Shown here piece by piece: positions 32,218 through 43,327 of a stretch of DNA of 64,000 nucleotides (the first letter of the stretch is position 1; each line of letters opens with the position of its first letter). Origin of the DNA: Euphorbia lathyris (Eukaryota > Streptophyta > Magnoliopsida > Malpighiales > Euphorbiaceae); contig NC_088916.1 in NCBI RefSeq assembly GCF_963576675.1, positions 84,833,501-84,897,500 of the forward strand, in the 5' to 3' direction. The notes below the pieces were generated by a model. That model had not been told where the DNA came from, ran no database searches, and worked only from the letters and a program-made list of their open reading frames with translations. A program made the translations under genes and the position numbers.

Positions 32218-33763
32218 TGTTAAGCCCAAAATATACCTAAAATATAATTAATATTTACATCATTTTTATTACGAATTTGTTTTATTTATATTTGTTTAGA
32301 TTACTTTTACTCTCAAATATCTTTCTTTCTTGCAAGGTACCTAAATATTTGGTAAAATCCAAGTAGGAACGAAAAAGGATCAAAAACAGAAGAAAAACCC
32401 TACAAAAGGAGTCAAAGACGACGTAAATCAAAAACGCCAAGTCAAGGACACGAACGAGAGCAAAGAAGTGAAAAACGCTCCGTGCCGCGACCGCGAATCC
32501 ACCACCCACGGCCGCGACACGCGTCCTTCAGCTACTTCCTCCCTTCGTCCAAAGCTCAACTTAATGCTCCCCCATTCACGGCCGAGGATTCCCATTCTCG
32601 GTAAGTGCAGAAATTTTGCCAAATGCATTTAACACATGTTGACATCCAAGAAACGCGTTCTTTCGGGTGGATAAAGACGTCTCTTCAGAACAAACACAAT
32701 TCTTCACAACGGACACGACTCTTCACAAAGGACACATCACTTCAATCACAACCCTTCAACATCTATAAATAAAGAGTTGATATGGAGAGAAAGGTTGTTG
32801 TTTTTATGTTATGTAACATGTTATGTTATGTAATGTAATATTGAGAGAGTTAGATTAGTGCAGAGTTTATGTAGAAACTCTGACTCAGAAAAGAGTCAGA
32901 GTTTAGATTTTATTTCTGTTCAAAGCAATATGCTGTACACACATTGTTTACTCAATAATAGCAAGTTTAGTAGCGTTTAGACATCGTTCCAGTTTAGTTT
33001 TGCATTTTGGTAGTGGCCGACCGAATCCCTATTCCGAAGTTACAGCGAGAAGAATTAGTAAAAGGATCCGCCCCTGAGCCTGACAACCTCTAAGGAAACC
33101 CAAGGAAGGGACTGATCAATCCGTTCACTTGCACGCCCTCGAAGGGTCCATGCGATTTCACTTTGTAAACTTCTATCAATTTATATTTCATCTAATAAAG
33201 TCCGTTCTATTCGACAAATCGTTATGCAGCACTTATGGTAACCAATCCAATATAAGTGAGGCTGGTGTTTTCATTAATACGCAGTTGAATTCAAAATCAT
33301 TACAAGGAAACTTTGTTGAACACTTAGGCAAATTATCATCTCGAAAGAGTTTTAATTTGAGTAAGGGCAACTATCCCGAAAGGGTTTTGTCGCGTTCAAA
33401 GCCAATTAATTAGAGGTTCCGTCATTTATTTCATCATTATAATTTGTACAAAGTTTAAAGTTGTTTTCTTTGCTCAATGCAAACGAATACATTTATTTGT
33501 TTTTCTAAAAATTCTAAACGTTCCTGTCTTGCAAATTAACTTTTAAATCATAAATAATTTCTAACATCCAAATACTCTAACCTAATTCTATTTCTAGCAA
33601 TTTCAAAACCAAATCCAATTTCAAAATAATGTTTATCTATTTAATAAACTTTAAGTCGTATTTAAACTAAATTAATATAAGTTTTCGTTAAAAAGCGTTC
33701 TCTGTGGGATCGATATTTTTATTACTACAAGCGAAACCGTGTACTTGCGGAAATCGCTCAACA
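32218..33763 (+). repeat. 5' LTR of the nested Athila-like element
   Basis: 1,546 bp. It contains a GC-rich palindromic pair (32481-32521), a CCGAGGAT/ATTCTCGG stem (32582-32601), the hairpin CTCTGACTC/GAGTCAGAG near 32878-32901, and the TCTGTGGGATCGAT motif near the right end common to Athila-type LTRs. A 94-codon open frame (33129-33413) is kept in both LTRs but has no recognised similarity. Confidence 0.9.
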
Positions 33764-33769
33764 AGTTTT

Positions 33770-33787
33770 TGGCACCGTTGCCGGGGA
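33770..33787 (+). other. primer binding site, Asp-tRNA type
   Basis: TGGCACCGTTGCCGGGGA lies six bases after the LTR end, the Athila/Tat-type site complementary to tRNA-Asp. One base differs from the canonical TGGCGCCGTTGCCGGGGA seen at 63337-63353. Confidence 0.85.
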
Positions 33788-34684
33788 ACGCCAAATTTTT
33801 AACAAAAATTTATGTTTTTTCGTGTTTTATTTCGAACTTTGGTTTATATATCTATTTATTTATTTTTATAGTTTTTATTTAGTTTTTGAGGATGGTCACT
33901 AGGACTAAATCCTCTTTGTTATTTAACGTTTGCAATTAGATGTTTGCAGATATAAAAATTCAAGTTTTTTCAACAATAGATGGGAGATTTGATTATCAAT
34001 ATAAATACACAGAAGGAGTCTACAGAAAAGAAATTCAGTATACAGATACATCAGAAGGAGAAGAAGAATTTTTGAAACAGGATGTCAGACGTGACATATG
34101 ACTTTTCCAGAAAATTTACCTTTTCCCAAAAACCTTTATCTCTTTTCTATAAACTTAACCCTCAGAAGTAGGAAGAAATTACCTTATCCTCCATGAAGGA
34201 ATTGTATACTTTTAATATAGTTTTGAAAGTTTCGGTTCATGTGCGTAGTTTTTGTTCATGCGCAGAACCAGAAGTTCGGGCATTCAACCGAAATCATTAG
34301 ATCCTTAATTTGAGAAAACGCTAAAAAAAATGGCCTAAAAAAAGAAAATACCAAAAAAATAAAAAACCCAAAAAAAAAACAAAAATATAAAAATAATTTC
34401 AAAGTTTGGGATGTAGTTCTACTTTTTTATTCCAAATTGAAATTATTTCCAGGTAAGTTTTCAAACCTTTTGTTGTTTATCTTTAGTCTTATTTGTTGTT
34501 TTATTTTCATCTTTACCTGTTTTAAATTTAATCTACATTTGTTTATGATTTTTAAATTTAATTTACATTTGTTTATGATTTTTTAATTTTTAGTTTTTCG
34601 AGTTTTAAATCAATAAAAATTTATTTAAGTCATGTTCTAAGTTTGTCCTAGCAAAAGGAAGAAAAAAATGAATTTCTGAACTTA

Positions 34685-34936
34685 CTGAGAATGTGAATTC
34701 TCAGTTGAGAATTTTACTTTCTTTGCCTTATAAATTTCTGAACTTACAGAGAATCTAAATTCTCAGTTGAGAATTCAGAATTTCAAAATTTCAAGAGAAA
34801 TGAAGAGAAAATAAAAATTTCTGAACTTACCGAGGATTGAAATCCTCGGCCGAGAATCAGAATTCTCTGTAACATCAGCGGGAAAAAAAAAATTAGCGTG
34901 CCACGACCGCGGCTCAGTATCCTCGGTCGCGACACG
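34685..34936 (+). repeat. array of stem-loop units with covarying stems
   Basis: Three units beginning AATTTCTGAACTTAC each carry an 8-bp stem: CTGAGAAT/ATTCTCAG (34685-34704), CAGAGAAT/ATTCTCAG (34747-34766) and CCGAGGAT/ATCCTCGG (34830-34849). A fourth stem, CCGAGAAT/ATTCTCTG, follows at 34850-34869, then a GC-rich palindromic pair (34897-34912 with 34921-34936). Related stems recur at 36692-36712 and in each LTR. Confidence 0.75.
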
Positions 34937-35219
34937 ATGAATTCCTGCAGAATCAGATCTGTATTCTTCTTTTCTTGCAGACACAACTTTTCAGAAACGA
35001 AAAATTGAGGTTCTTCATCTTTAGGAGGTTTGATTAACACCTTTTCGCATCAAAACAACACCTCCTTTCATCATAGGATTTTATAAATAAGTTATTGAGG
35101 ATCAAAGTTCTGTTACATTCTTTTCATCTCTGACAGAATAAATTTCTGATATTCTTATATCTTAATTAACCAGAAACTAAGTTCAGAGAACTTTGCTTCC
35201 TTACCTATTTTCAAACACC

Positions 35220-36158
35220 ATGACTTCTGTTTCAGACAATAACCGTCCTGACTTATCAGCACGCTATGGTTGTTTCTTTCCGGTGTATAATCATGATGAG
35301 GGACGCCGTTATTATCAATTTCGATATACAATGCCCGTCGGGATGTTATATATGGATGAGTTCTTGAATGATGAACTCAGAATAAGCGACGATATGAATC
35401 GCTATTTGGAGAAATTGGGGTGGACTAAGTTTGCTCATATGAAATTTCCAATAATTAAAGATTGGATTCTGGAATTTCTCTGTTCTGTACGTTTTGTTAA
35501 CAAACGTCGGATGCGTCTTAGTTTTCGCCACGACCGCAAAACTTACACATTTGGCTACCCAGAGTTACATGCCTGGTTTGGTTTTCCCCTACGGGATACA
35601 TCCACACATCGTCTTGGCAGAAATATGACGTCTAGAGAAATCTGGCGAATGCTAACTGGTTTTTGGCGTTTCAATCCCAGCCTCGCCTACAATAAGAGTA
35701 TCAAATCCAATTCTATGGTTTATTTACATAAATTCTTGTGTCACAGTTTGTTTGGACGCACTTCTAGTAGTATGGTCCAAGACACAGACCTGTATGTCTT
35801 AGGCGACATCTTCCGAGGCAATACCGTGAATTCATCGAAGATTTTGATGGACGGTCTGATTACCGCTTCTAGGTTGAAAGGAAGAAAGTCAACGGGATAT
35901 GGGAATATAATCTGTGGCATTATACTCGGAGCGAAAGGATTAGTCGATGTTCCGTGGACCGATCCAGAACCCTTTCCATTTATGGATTATGAATACATGG
36001 AAAATGAGGGCCTGGTTAAAAATGTTTTTAGGATTGGCCCACAATTTCTTTCTGCAGAAGAAAGACAGATCTTCGTGCAAGCGAAGATTGATCGTTATCG
36101 GGCTATGCGGATCCCAATTCAACGGGATGACGTTTTAATTTGCCTTTGTGATGTTTAG
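35220..36158 (+). CDS. Athila ORF1-like / putative plant transposon protein
   Basis: 312 codons from ATG 35220 (context ACCATGAC), chosen as the first ATG; upstream in-frame codons lack ATG. The protein resembles the ORF1-type proteins of Athila/Tat elements in layout: LEKLGWTKFAHMKFPIIKDW then ILEFLCSV, a basic block around FVNKRRMRLSFRHDRKTY, FGYPELHAWFGFPLRD, and REIWRMLTGFWRF. No signal peptide, membrane span, zinc finger or catalytic motif is apparent, and its function is unknown. It is the only long intact gene of the nested element and lies downstream of the hairpin array. The frame is uninterrupted, which fits recent insertion. Confidence 0.7.
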   Translation: MTSVSDNNRPDLSARYGCFFPVYNHDEGRRYYQFRYTMPVGMLYMDEFLNDELRISDDMNRYLEKLGWTKFAHMKFPIIKDWILEFLCSVRFVNKRRMRLSFRHDRKTYTFGYPELHAWFGFPLRDTSTHRLGRNMTSREIWRMLTGFWRFNPSLAYNKSIKSNSMVYLHKFLCHSLFGRTSSSMVQDTDLYVLGDIFRGNTVNSSKILMDGLITASRLKGRKSTGYGNIICGIILGAKGLVDVPWTDPEPFPFMDYEYMENEGLVKNVFRIGPQFLSAEERQIFVQAKIDRYRAMRIPIQRDDVLICLCDV

Positions 36159-37069
36159 TATTTTTGTTTTCACATAGTATGTAAATAGGTTTGTTTGTTT
36201 ATAATTAAATTCATATTTATTTCATGCAATTATAATAAATCCATTCTTTTTCTTATTTCGTCTGAGTACTGGTTTTATGTCTGTTTAAATTTTATCAGAG
36301 ATAATTAATCGATGACGATGATTCTCAGTTTATATTTAATATCTCATAAATCTATTAAATAAGACATTAATAAGTACATGACTAAATTAAATGTAAATGA
36401 CTAAATATAGATTCATTTAACTTGCATAATTAAATGAACATAAATGCTTCAATAGATTTTTTTTTGTTTTTTTCATAACCTTTGATATTCTTATCTTCAT
36501 TGAATTAATTATATCATTTGTTTTTTCCATTAATAAGGACAAACCTTTGGTTTTCCTTATCATTTAATGTTTTACATTTATGTTTTTAAGTACAGATTAC
36601 ATTTTCAAGGAGTTCAGGATATAATTTCTCAAGAAATTTCACAAAACAGAGTTAAAATGCAAAATATGGATGATCAGGGGCTGATCCGCGACCGAGAATG
36701 TCAAATTCTCGGTAACTTCAGCGAGCAACGCCAGAAAATTCAGAGAAAATTTCTCTAAATACCGCGTGCCGCGGCCGCGGATGGGTATCCTCGGTTGCGA
36801 CCCACGGCCTGTAGAGCCACCAGTTCTGGATTTTTGACTTCAATTGAGCCAATTCCTATTCCTTCATCACTCCTAAACACCTATATTTTACCCCTATATG
36901 TACCTATCCCTTACACAAACCTCACATCACTTTCCATATTACCCAACTTACACATTCCAAACTCTTCCCCGTACAATTAAATCCACACCATATCACCTTT
37001 ACTTTTACCAACTTTTTCCTACCCAATATTCTTCTTTCCCAAACCACACCTTTAAAAGTTTTCCACACC
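36159..37069. other. Athila-like element interior, no gene
   Basis: AT-rich. It contains the CCGAGAAT/ATTCTCGG stem (36692-36712) followed by the palindromic pair CGTGCCGCGGCCGCGGAT (36765-36782) and ATCCTCGGTTGCGACCCACG (36787-36806). It then becomes C- and T-rich up to 37069. Confidence 0.5.
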
Positions 37070-37500
37070 ATGCCTAAACATAAGACGGTTACTAATAAGT
37101 TTTCCTCTACATCCATTAAGCATCAATTCAGATTAGGACGGGCAGCGGTACAAGCACTTTTATGAACAGAACTCAATTATAGACTTTTTGGTCAATCTTT
37201 CCTATGCTCAAGAGAATGAGAGGATTACATTTAGGGATTTAGGTTACATTTATGAAGTTGGGATGACGAGATGAGTATTTGGTTTGGATATCATACAAGA
37301 CATTTTATTGTTAAGCCATAAATTTTTCCACCCAAACAAGTTTGGACAAATTTTCAAGTACACTTTTAGCAAGCTCTTTCAGGATAATAGTAATTTCTAT
37401 TTCAATAAATTTTTTTTCTTTTGGGGCTTGTTAAAAAGGTGTTGGCTAGTTTTACATGTTCGATGTTGCTACTACAAGTTCACATGGTAATAGTATTAAA
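37070..37500 (+). pseudogene. degenerate second ORF1-like gene
   Basis: ATG at 37070 opens MPKHKTVTNKFSSTSIKHQF and reads to TGA near 37165. A second frame continues with YEQNSIIDFLVNLSYAQENE and FRDLGYIYEVGMT, wording close to the start of the ORF1-like family. Frameshifts and stops follow. Likely an eroded partner of the 35220-36158 gene; the similarity is weak. Confidence 0.35.
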
Positions 37501-39063
37501 GAGGATGCTGAAGCCGATGCATAGGAGAGGCGTGTTGTTTCCTACACACAAGCACAAAAGTTTGGTTAGATGATATTGTTACAAGCTTTCCAAAGATGAT
37601 CCGTGGTGGGCACCAATATCATACTTTAAAGAGAGAACACACGTCAACCCGACGCCGGTTATTATCATTTTTCCGTCGTCAAGGCGTAGTGACCACACCG
37701 TCTCCACCGGATTCACGATCACGTAATCAGGTTATATCTAAACTTTTCTTTACTCATTTATTTTGATTTGTTACAATACATCTATTTTATATTATGTTTG
37801 GTACACTTTTAATATCTTAATTTTGATACTTTAATTTCATACTTTTTCTTTCTTCATTCGTATGATTTATTTTCGTATCATTTTTTCGTGTTTTATCAAT
37901 TTTGCACCAATGAGGACATGGTCCAATTTAAGTGTGGGAGGAGATATTGCATATATCATTTTTAGTACGAATAAATGCAACGAATAAGAATAATTTTTAA
38001 AGCAACATGTATTGCAAAACAATTTATTTAACATTATTTTAAAATATATTTAACTTATGATTATTTTTAGGTTATCATTATCGATAGAAATAATATATTT
38101 CTATACGGGTAATATTTTTCAAATTTTTCACAAATCTTCGACACGATTTTAAGTAAAAATTGTCTCGAGTAAATGTATTTAAGTAATAAATTCTTTAATT
38201 TTAATCTCTATTTCATATCATGAATTTCATGATACAATAAATCTTATTTTTAATTTTCAATTAGGTTTATAGGCATTAAATTGAACTAACAAATTTTAGC
38301 TCGGTTTTGATTTTGTCTTACATTAACACCAATTGAAGTTTTTAAGGAAACTATAGCCATAATACATGTTGAATTTTAAGTCAATATAGGATGAATGTGC
38401 TAATTTTCTTTTTCCCAAGTTACAATTTAATCAATAAATCGTATTCTTAACTTTTGGCCACGATTGAGACCAACCTTATCACAATCGAGGTATGAAAGGG
38501 AAGAAATAAATAAGTGAAGCGTACTTTTGGCCACGGTTGCGACCACCCTTATCACAATCGAGGTATGAAAGGAACGTTTAAATTAGAAAAATTAAGCGTG
38601 TTTAAAGTTTAAAGTAACGATTGCGTCCACCCATGGCATGGTCGGTACCTCTTAAGCGAACACAAACAAATGCATATAAAGTTACGATCGAGACCACCCT
38701 TATCACGGGCGTAAGTAAGCAAATAAATTAAACTTAATACTCATATATAATAATTCAAGTTTGGGAAAGGAAATTTGGTGCTTTGAAATGCCTTGAGATG
38801 AAAAACTCAATAACATGCGTGCTTACATCGTCCCGAATACTTCAATTTAAACATTGAAATACAAGACGAACGATATATCGTACTTATACTAAGTTAGTTT
38901 GATATTTTGCGTATAAATTTGCCATGCGAAGTTAGTCTTTTCGGCTTAACTAATTTAAAAGGTAAACACAAAGATATATGTTTTATTTTCATAAAGAGAT
39001 TAGTTAAGGAATAAATTCAGTGAAATTTTGCTCGGGACTAGCAAAAGATTAAGTGTGGAGATT
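37501..39063. other. Athila-like element, 3' non-coding region
   Basis: GAGGACATGGTCCAATTTAA followed by GTGTGGGAGGAG (37911-37942) is the phrase that normally stands near the polypurine tract of Athila/Tat elements. Another 1.1 kb follows, with a four-unit repeat, before the tract used here (AAGTGTGGAGATT, about 39050-39063). No ORF. Confidence 0.55.
38450..38715 (+). repeat. four imperfect repeats of about 45-80 bp
   Basis: The units share GGCCACGRTTGMGACCAMCC then TTATCACAATCGAGGTATGA, at about 38456 and 38529. More diverged versions lie at about 38621 (ACGATTGCGTCCACCCATGG) and 38684 (ACGATCGAGACCACCCTTAT). Role unknown. Confidence 0.6.
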
Positions 39064-40609
39064 TGTTAAGCCCAAAATATACCTAAAATATAATTAATAT
39101 TTACATCATTTTTATTACGAATTTGTGTTATTTATATCTGTTTAGATTACTTTTACTCTCAAATATCTTTCTTTCTTGCAAGGTACCTAAATATTTGGTA
39201 AAATCCAAGTAGGAACGAAAAAGGATCAAAAACAGAAGAAAAACCCTACAAAAGGAGTCAAAGACGACGTAAATCAAAAACGCCAAGTCAAGGACACGAA
39301 CGAGAGCAAAGAAGTGAAAAACGCTCCGTGCCGCGACCGCGAATCCACCACCCACGGCCGCGACACGCGTCCTTCAGCTACTTCCTCCATTCGTCTAAAG
39401 CTCAACTTAATGCTCCCCCATTCACGGCCGAGGATTCCCATTCTCGGTAAGTGCAGAAATTTTGCCAAATGCATTTAACACATGTTGACATCCAAGAAAC
39501 GCGTTCTTTCGGGTGGATAAAGACGTCTCTTCAGAACAAACACAATTCTTCACAACGGACACGACTCTTCACAAAGGACACATCACTTCAGTCACAACCC
39601 TTCAACATCTACAAATAAAGAGTTGATATGGAGAGAAAGGTTGTTGTTTTTATGTTATGTAACATGTTATGTTATGTAATGTAATATTGAGAGAGTTAGA
39701 TTAGTGCAGAGTTTATGTAGAAACTCTGACTCAGAAAAGAGTCAGAGTTTAGATTTTATTTCTGTTCAAAGCAATATGCTGTACACACATTGTTTACTCA
39801 ATAATAGCAAGTTTAGTAGCGTTTAGACATTGTTCCAGTTTAGTTTTGCATTTTGGTAGTGGCCGACCGAATCCCTATTTCGAAGTTACAGCGAGAAGAA
39901 TTAGTAAAAGGATCCGCCCCTGAGCCTGACAACCTCTAAGGAAACCCAAGGAAGGGACTGATCAATCCGTTCACTTGCACGCCGTCGAAGGGTCCATGCG
40001 ATTTCACTCTGTAAACTTCTATCAATTTATATTTCATCTAATAAAGTCCGTTCTATTCGACAAATCGTTATGCAGCACTTATGGTAACCAATCCAATATA
40101 AGTGAGGCTGGTGTTTTCATTAATACGCAGTTGAATTCAAAATCATTACAAGGAAACTTTGTTGAACACTTAGGCAAATTATCATCTCGAAAGAGTTTTA
40201 ATTTGAGTAAGGGCAACTATCCCGAAAGGGTTTTGTCGCGTTCAAAGCCAATTAATTAGAGGTTCCGTCATTTATTTCATCATTATAATTTGTACAAAGT
40301 TTAAAGTTGTTTTCTTTGCTCAATGCAAACGAATACATTTATTTGTTTTTCTAAAAATTCTAAACGTTCCTGTCTTGCAAATTAACTTTTAAATCATAAA
40401 TAATTTCTAACATCCAAATACTCTAACCTAATTCTATTTCTAGCAATTTCAAAACCAAATCCAATTTCAAAATAATGTTTATCTATTTAATAAACTTTAA
40501 GTCGTATTTAAACTAAATTAATATAAGTTTTCGTTAAAAAGCGTTCTCTGTGGGATCGATATTTTTATTACTACAAGCGAAACCGTGCACTTGCGGAAAT
40601 CGCTCAACA
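39064..40609 (+). repeat. 3' LTR of the nested Athila-like element
   Basis: 1,546 bp, the same length as the 5' LTR and nearly identical. It is followed directly by CCCAG and the second half of the copia ORF3. Confidence 0.92.
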
Positions 40610-41534
40610 CCCAGCAACCTCTTCTTTACCTGGTCAAACTGATATCTCTCTGGCCCCAACAAATATCACTGAGTCCAGTCAAAGAATCATTGACTCAGTG
40701 CAGGCCTTGATTCGAGACATTCAACACTCGACTCCTGCTGCTGCTACCATTTCTCCCATTGAGTCTGCTCAGCCTTCTCAAGTAACTCAAATTCTCAATG
40801 AAGTTAAGGAACTTAAAGATCTACTAAGTAGTCTCCTATCTTCGCAAGCCCAGCAAGCTAGGCAGGATTCGATTGCTAAACTGGCAGAGATCCAGCTGAC
40901 CACTATTCAATGCCTCACTACTCTATCTACCCAGCTCCAGAACCTGTCAGTTGTGAATCCCAATCTCGCCACTTCTTCTGAGTTAAAGATGTTGTTTGCT
41001 CAGCTTCACACTGAACAGAACAAGACTAATGCTCAGCTTGCAAACACATCTCAATGCTCGATGGAGCAACTAAGTGAGGCCGTTCGTCTACTAAACCTTC
41101 ACAAAGAAGAAATGGACACCGATCAACTCAAACAGGATGAAATACTGACCACTTTCCAGAACATATTTGATCATGTTAGACATACGAATCTCCAGCGCGA
41201 GCACTACGATACTTCACTTCTAAAAACCTTCCACAACTCCTTTGCTACGCTGACAGACACAATTACATGGCTGGGAAAAGGACAAGCTTATGTACTCAAT
41301 ATGCTCAGTGCTGCTGATATCCATATTAGTCCTGAGGTCCTCAGCAACGGTGCTCCTATCTTTGATGGCCTAGACGAAAGTGCTGATCATTTGAAGACCT
41401 TCTCTGCCGAGCTCTCCCGAGCTGTTCTTTTGGATTCTTTCAAGTTGCCTCCACCTGGTGCTGGCAAAACGGGGGAGAAGAAAAATCAGCGAAGAACTCC
41501 GGCTGAAGGCAGTCAGCAAAAGAAGAAGAAATAG

Positions 41535-41972
41535 ATAGTCCATTAAAACTTAGTCTATACTTAGTCTATGCTGACTATTCTATGTTATCTAATATAATAC
41601 TTGCATCTCTCTATCATAACTTCTGTTATCTGTCCTTCAAATGCTAAGTATTATATGAAATGCATGCTGCGTATAAATGTTTGAACTTGTCAAATATAAA
41701 CCATTGAACAAATAAATTACTCAGCGCTCTGTCACTATACATTACTTCCGCTGAATACTGAGTAAAATAGAATATGTCCCATAAAGCAGACCTATACCTG
41801 AAAACTGATCTTAGACTTATTCGATTAAACCTTAGAATGTTTAGAATAAAACTAAGTCAGTAGCTCAGCCCTTACGGGGGAGTTCACTTAATTAAAAATG
41901 TCAACTATCATGGGGGAGCTCAAAGCTGGGTTCCTTGCTGATTAGTTTTGCCAACATCAAAATGGGGGAGTT
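41535..41972 (+). other. copia 3' untranslated region and polypurine tract
   Basis: Non-coding. GGGGGAG occurs near 41876, near 41911 and finally in AAAATGGGGGAGTT immediately before the LTR. The repeated purine tracts may serve plus-strand priming; the last is the one used. Confidence 0.6.
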
Positions 41973-43322
41973 TGTTGAAACACCTTTCCACAGGATTTTG
42001 ATTTGACAAAATTAATTAAGTGAAATTAAATATTCTATAACACATTAAGTTTAAATGTTTTGATTTATTGTTACTAATGTGTTTGTTCAATGTTGAGTTC
42101 ATAATTGTTATAAGACATAAAGATCATAAGGCCCAAGCCCTATATGGAAGTCAAGGCCCAAGTCAAACAAGCCCAAGATTGCTCAGCCCGCGTATCTCCA
42201 AAACGCTGCCGTTGAAGTAATGAAACGCATGCTGAGCAAAGAAGGATCGAGAAGATCCACGTAGACAACTTCGGTATGAAGCTGCTGAGCTGTCTCGACA
42301 AAACGTACAAGACAGCCGCTGACCACAAGACAGCTTCCAGACAAAGTATTTCCTCTTCGAGTAAAGATCAGAAGACACAGCAAGCTGTCTGGTTGACGTT
42401 ACCCAAAATGGAGGAACATACTGTCACACTGACCGAAGAACAAAAGATGCTGGAATCTGATTGGCTAAGAGAACTGCTGACAGACTGAGTGAAAACGACC
42501 TGTAGCCGTTTCCCTCCAACGGTTATTTCGAAATTCGAAATAACCAGAAGCTCTCACAGCTCTCTATAAATAGAGCATTCAGAATCCACATTCGACAGAG
42601 AACTTTGAGCAAAAGCCGTTACGCTGATCAAATGTGTACAAAAGTTCTCCATCAAAAGCAAAGCAAATTCTTACACTACAAGCTTATTCATTTGTGTAAA
42701 AGTCTAGAGTGATTGATTCTCAATCATCTAAGGTGTTCTAGCAATTGTTGTTTAGGACAAATTTTAATCATTTCTAGGAATAGAAAGGAGAGGCTGAGTA
42801 CTCGGTTTTAAGTACTCAGCGGAGAGATTAGGATTGAGTAGAAGTATAGAGGACGGTACTCTTGTCATACTCAATTGCTGATATTGTAAAAGGTTTGAGG
42901 CTCTACCTTTAAAGAGCTCAGTAGAGGATTTGAAATCTCGGAAGTGTTCCGGGGACAGGACGTAGGCTTAGAAGAAGCCGAACCTGGATAAATCTGCCGA
43001 GTGAAGTATTTCTAAACCTTAACTCCTTATTTATATTGCTTGCTTAAAACAAACTAAAACTGACCAAGTAAAAGAGGTCAAGCTGAGTTGTGCGCTGCCA
43101 ACGAATTAAGTCAGGAATAGACTCTAAGTGCTATTTCCTGATCTAAGGAACGAAACTGACCTAGTCACTAGTTGACTAAGCCAGTGTCTTGTCGATTGAT
43201 CAGCACCGCTGTCATATAATCTTTTCTAAAAGAAAAGAAATCTGCCCTAATCATTTTAAAAGGTAAAATAGTTTCTAATCCCCCCTTTGGAACTATACTT
43301 GCAACCTTACAAGGGACCAACA
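41973..43322 (+). repeat. 3' LTR of the SIRE-like copia element
   Basis: 1,350 bp, TGTTGAAACACC...GACCAACA, followed by GTCTG (43323-43327), the same duplication as beside the solo LTR. It has the inverted motif GGTTATTTCGAAATTCGAAA near 42520-42545 that is missing from the solo LTR. Confidence 0.92.
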
Positions 43323-43327
43323 GTCTG

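Larger units (their letters stand above)
32218..40609 (+). mobile_element. non-autonomous Athila/Tat-like Ty3/gypsy element nested in the copia ORF3
   Basis: 8,392 bp with two LTRs of 1,546 bp each (TGTTAAGCCC...CGCTCAACA), flanked by CCCAG (32213-32217 and 40610-40614). The PBS matches tRNA-Asp, as in Athila/Tat elements. The 5.3-kb interior has no gag zinc knuckle, protease, RT or integrase, only an Athila ORF1-like gene, a second degenerate one and structured repeats, so it depends on other elements (LARD-like). By eye the LTRs differ at only about ten to fifteen sites, so it is the youngest layer of the nest. Confidence 0.92.
31899..41534 (+). pseudogene. copia ORF3 (extra, env-position ORF), split by the Athila-like insertion
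   Basis: Two exon-like halves, 31899-32217 and 40615-41534, stay in one frame once the insertion and one copy of the CCCAG duplication are ignored (1,239 nt, a multiple of three, ending TAG). The deduced 412-residue product is hydrophilic. The N-terminal third is rich in Thr, Gln, Pro and Ser, the middle is helical and Gln/Leu-rich with coiled-coil character (ILNEVKELKDLLSSLLSSQ), and the C-terminus is very basic (GEKKNQRRTPAEGSQQKKKK). No signal peptide or membrane segment is visible, so an envelope role is not supported. SIRE-lineage elements are known for an extra ORF here. The intact frame apart from the insertion suggests it was under selection until recently. Confidence 0.75.
26083..43322 (+). 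mobile_element. SIRE/Maximus-like Ty1/copia element, 5' LTR truncated, with nested Athila-like insertion
   Basis: Components in order: the last 429 bp of the 5' LTR, PBS, gag, pol, an extra ORF3 split by an 8.4-kb insertion (32218-40609), polypurine tract AAAATGGGGGAGTT (41959-41972) and a complete 3' LTR, then GTCTG and CRM sequence. Element length without the insertion is about 8.8 kb. Long LTRs, multi-knuckle gag and an extra ORF after pol fit the SIRE/Maximus lineage. The 5' LTR is cut by the tandem-duplication breakpoint, not by the window. Confidence 0.9.

Noticed and set aside
33129..33413. 94-codon ORF preserved in both LTRs of the nested element (also 39975-40259)
   Set aside because: Conservation is explained by the recent identity of the two LTRs. 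There is no recognisable domain, and the Met is not in a strong context.
31899..41534. Retroviral envelope gene in the copia ORF3 position
   Set aside because: No signal peptide, membrane anchor, furin-like site or Cys pattern was seen; the product is hydrophilic and basic.
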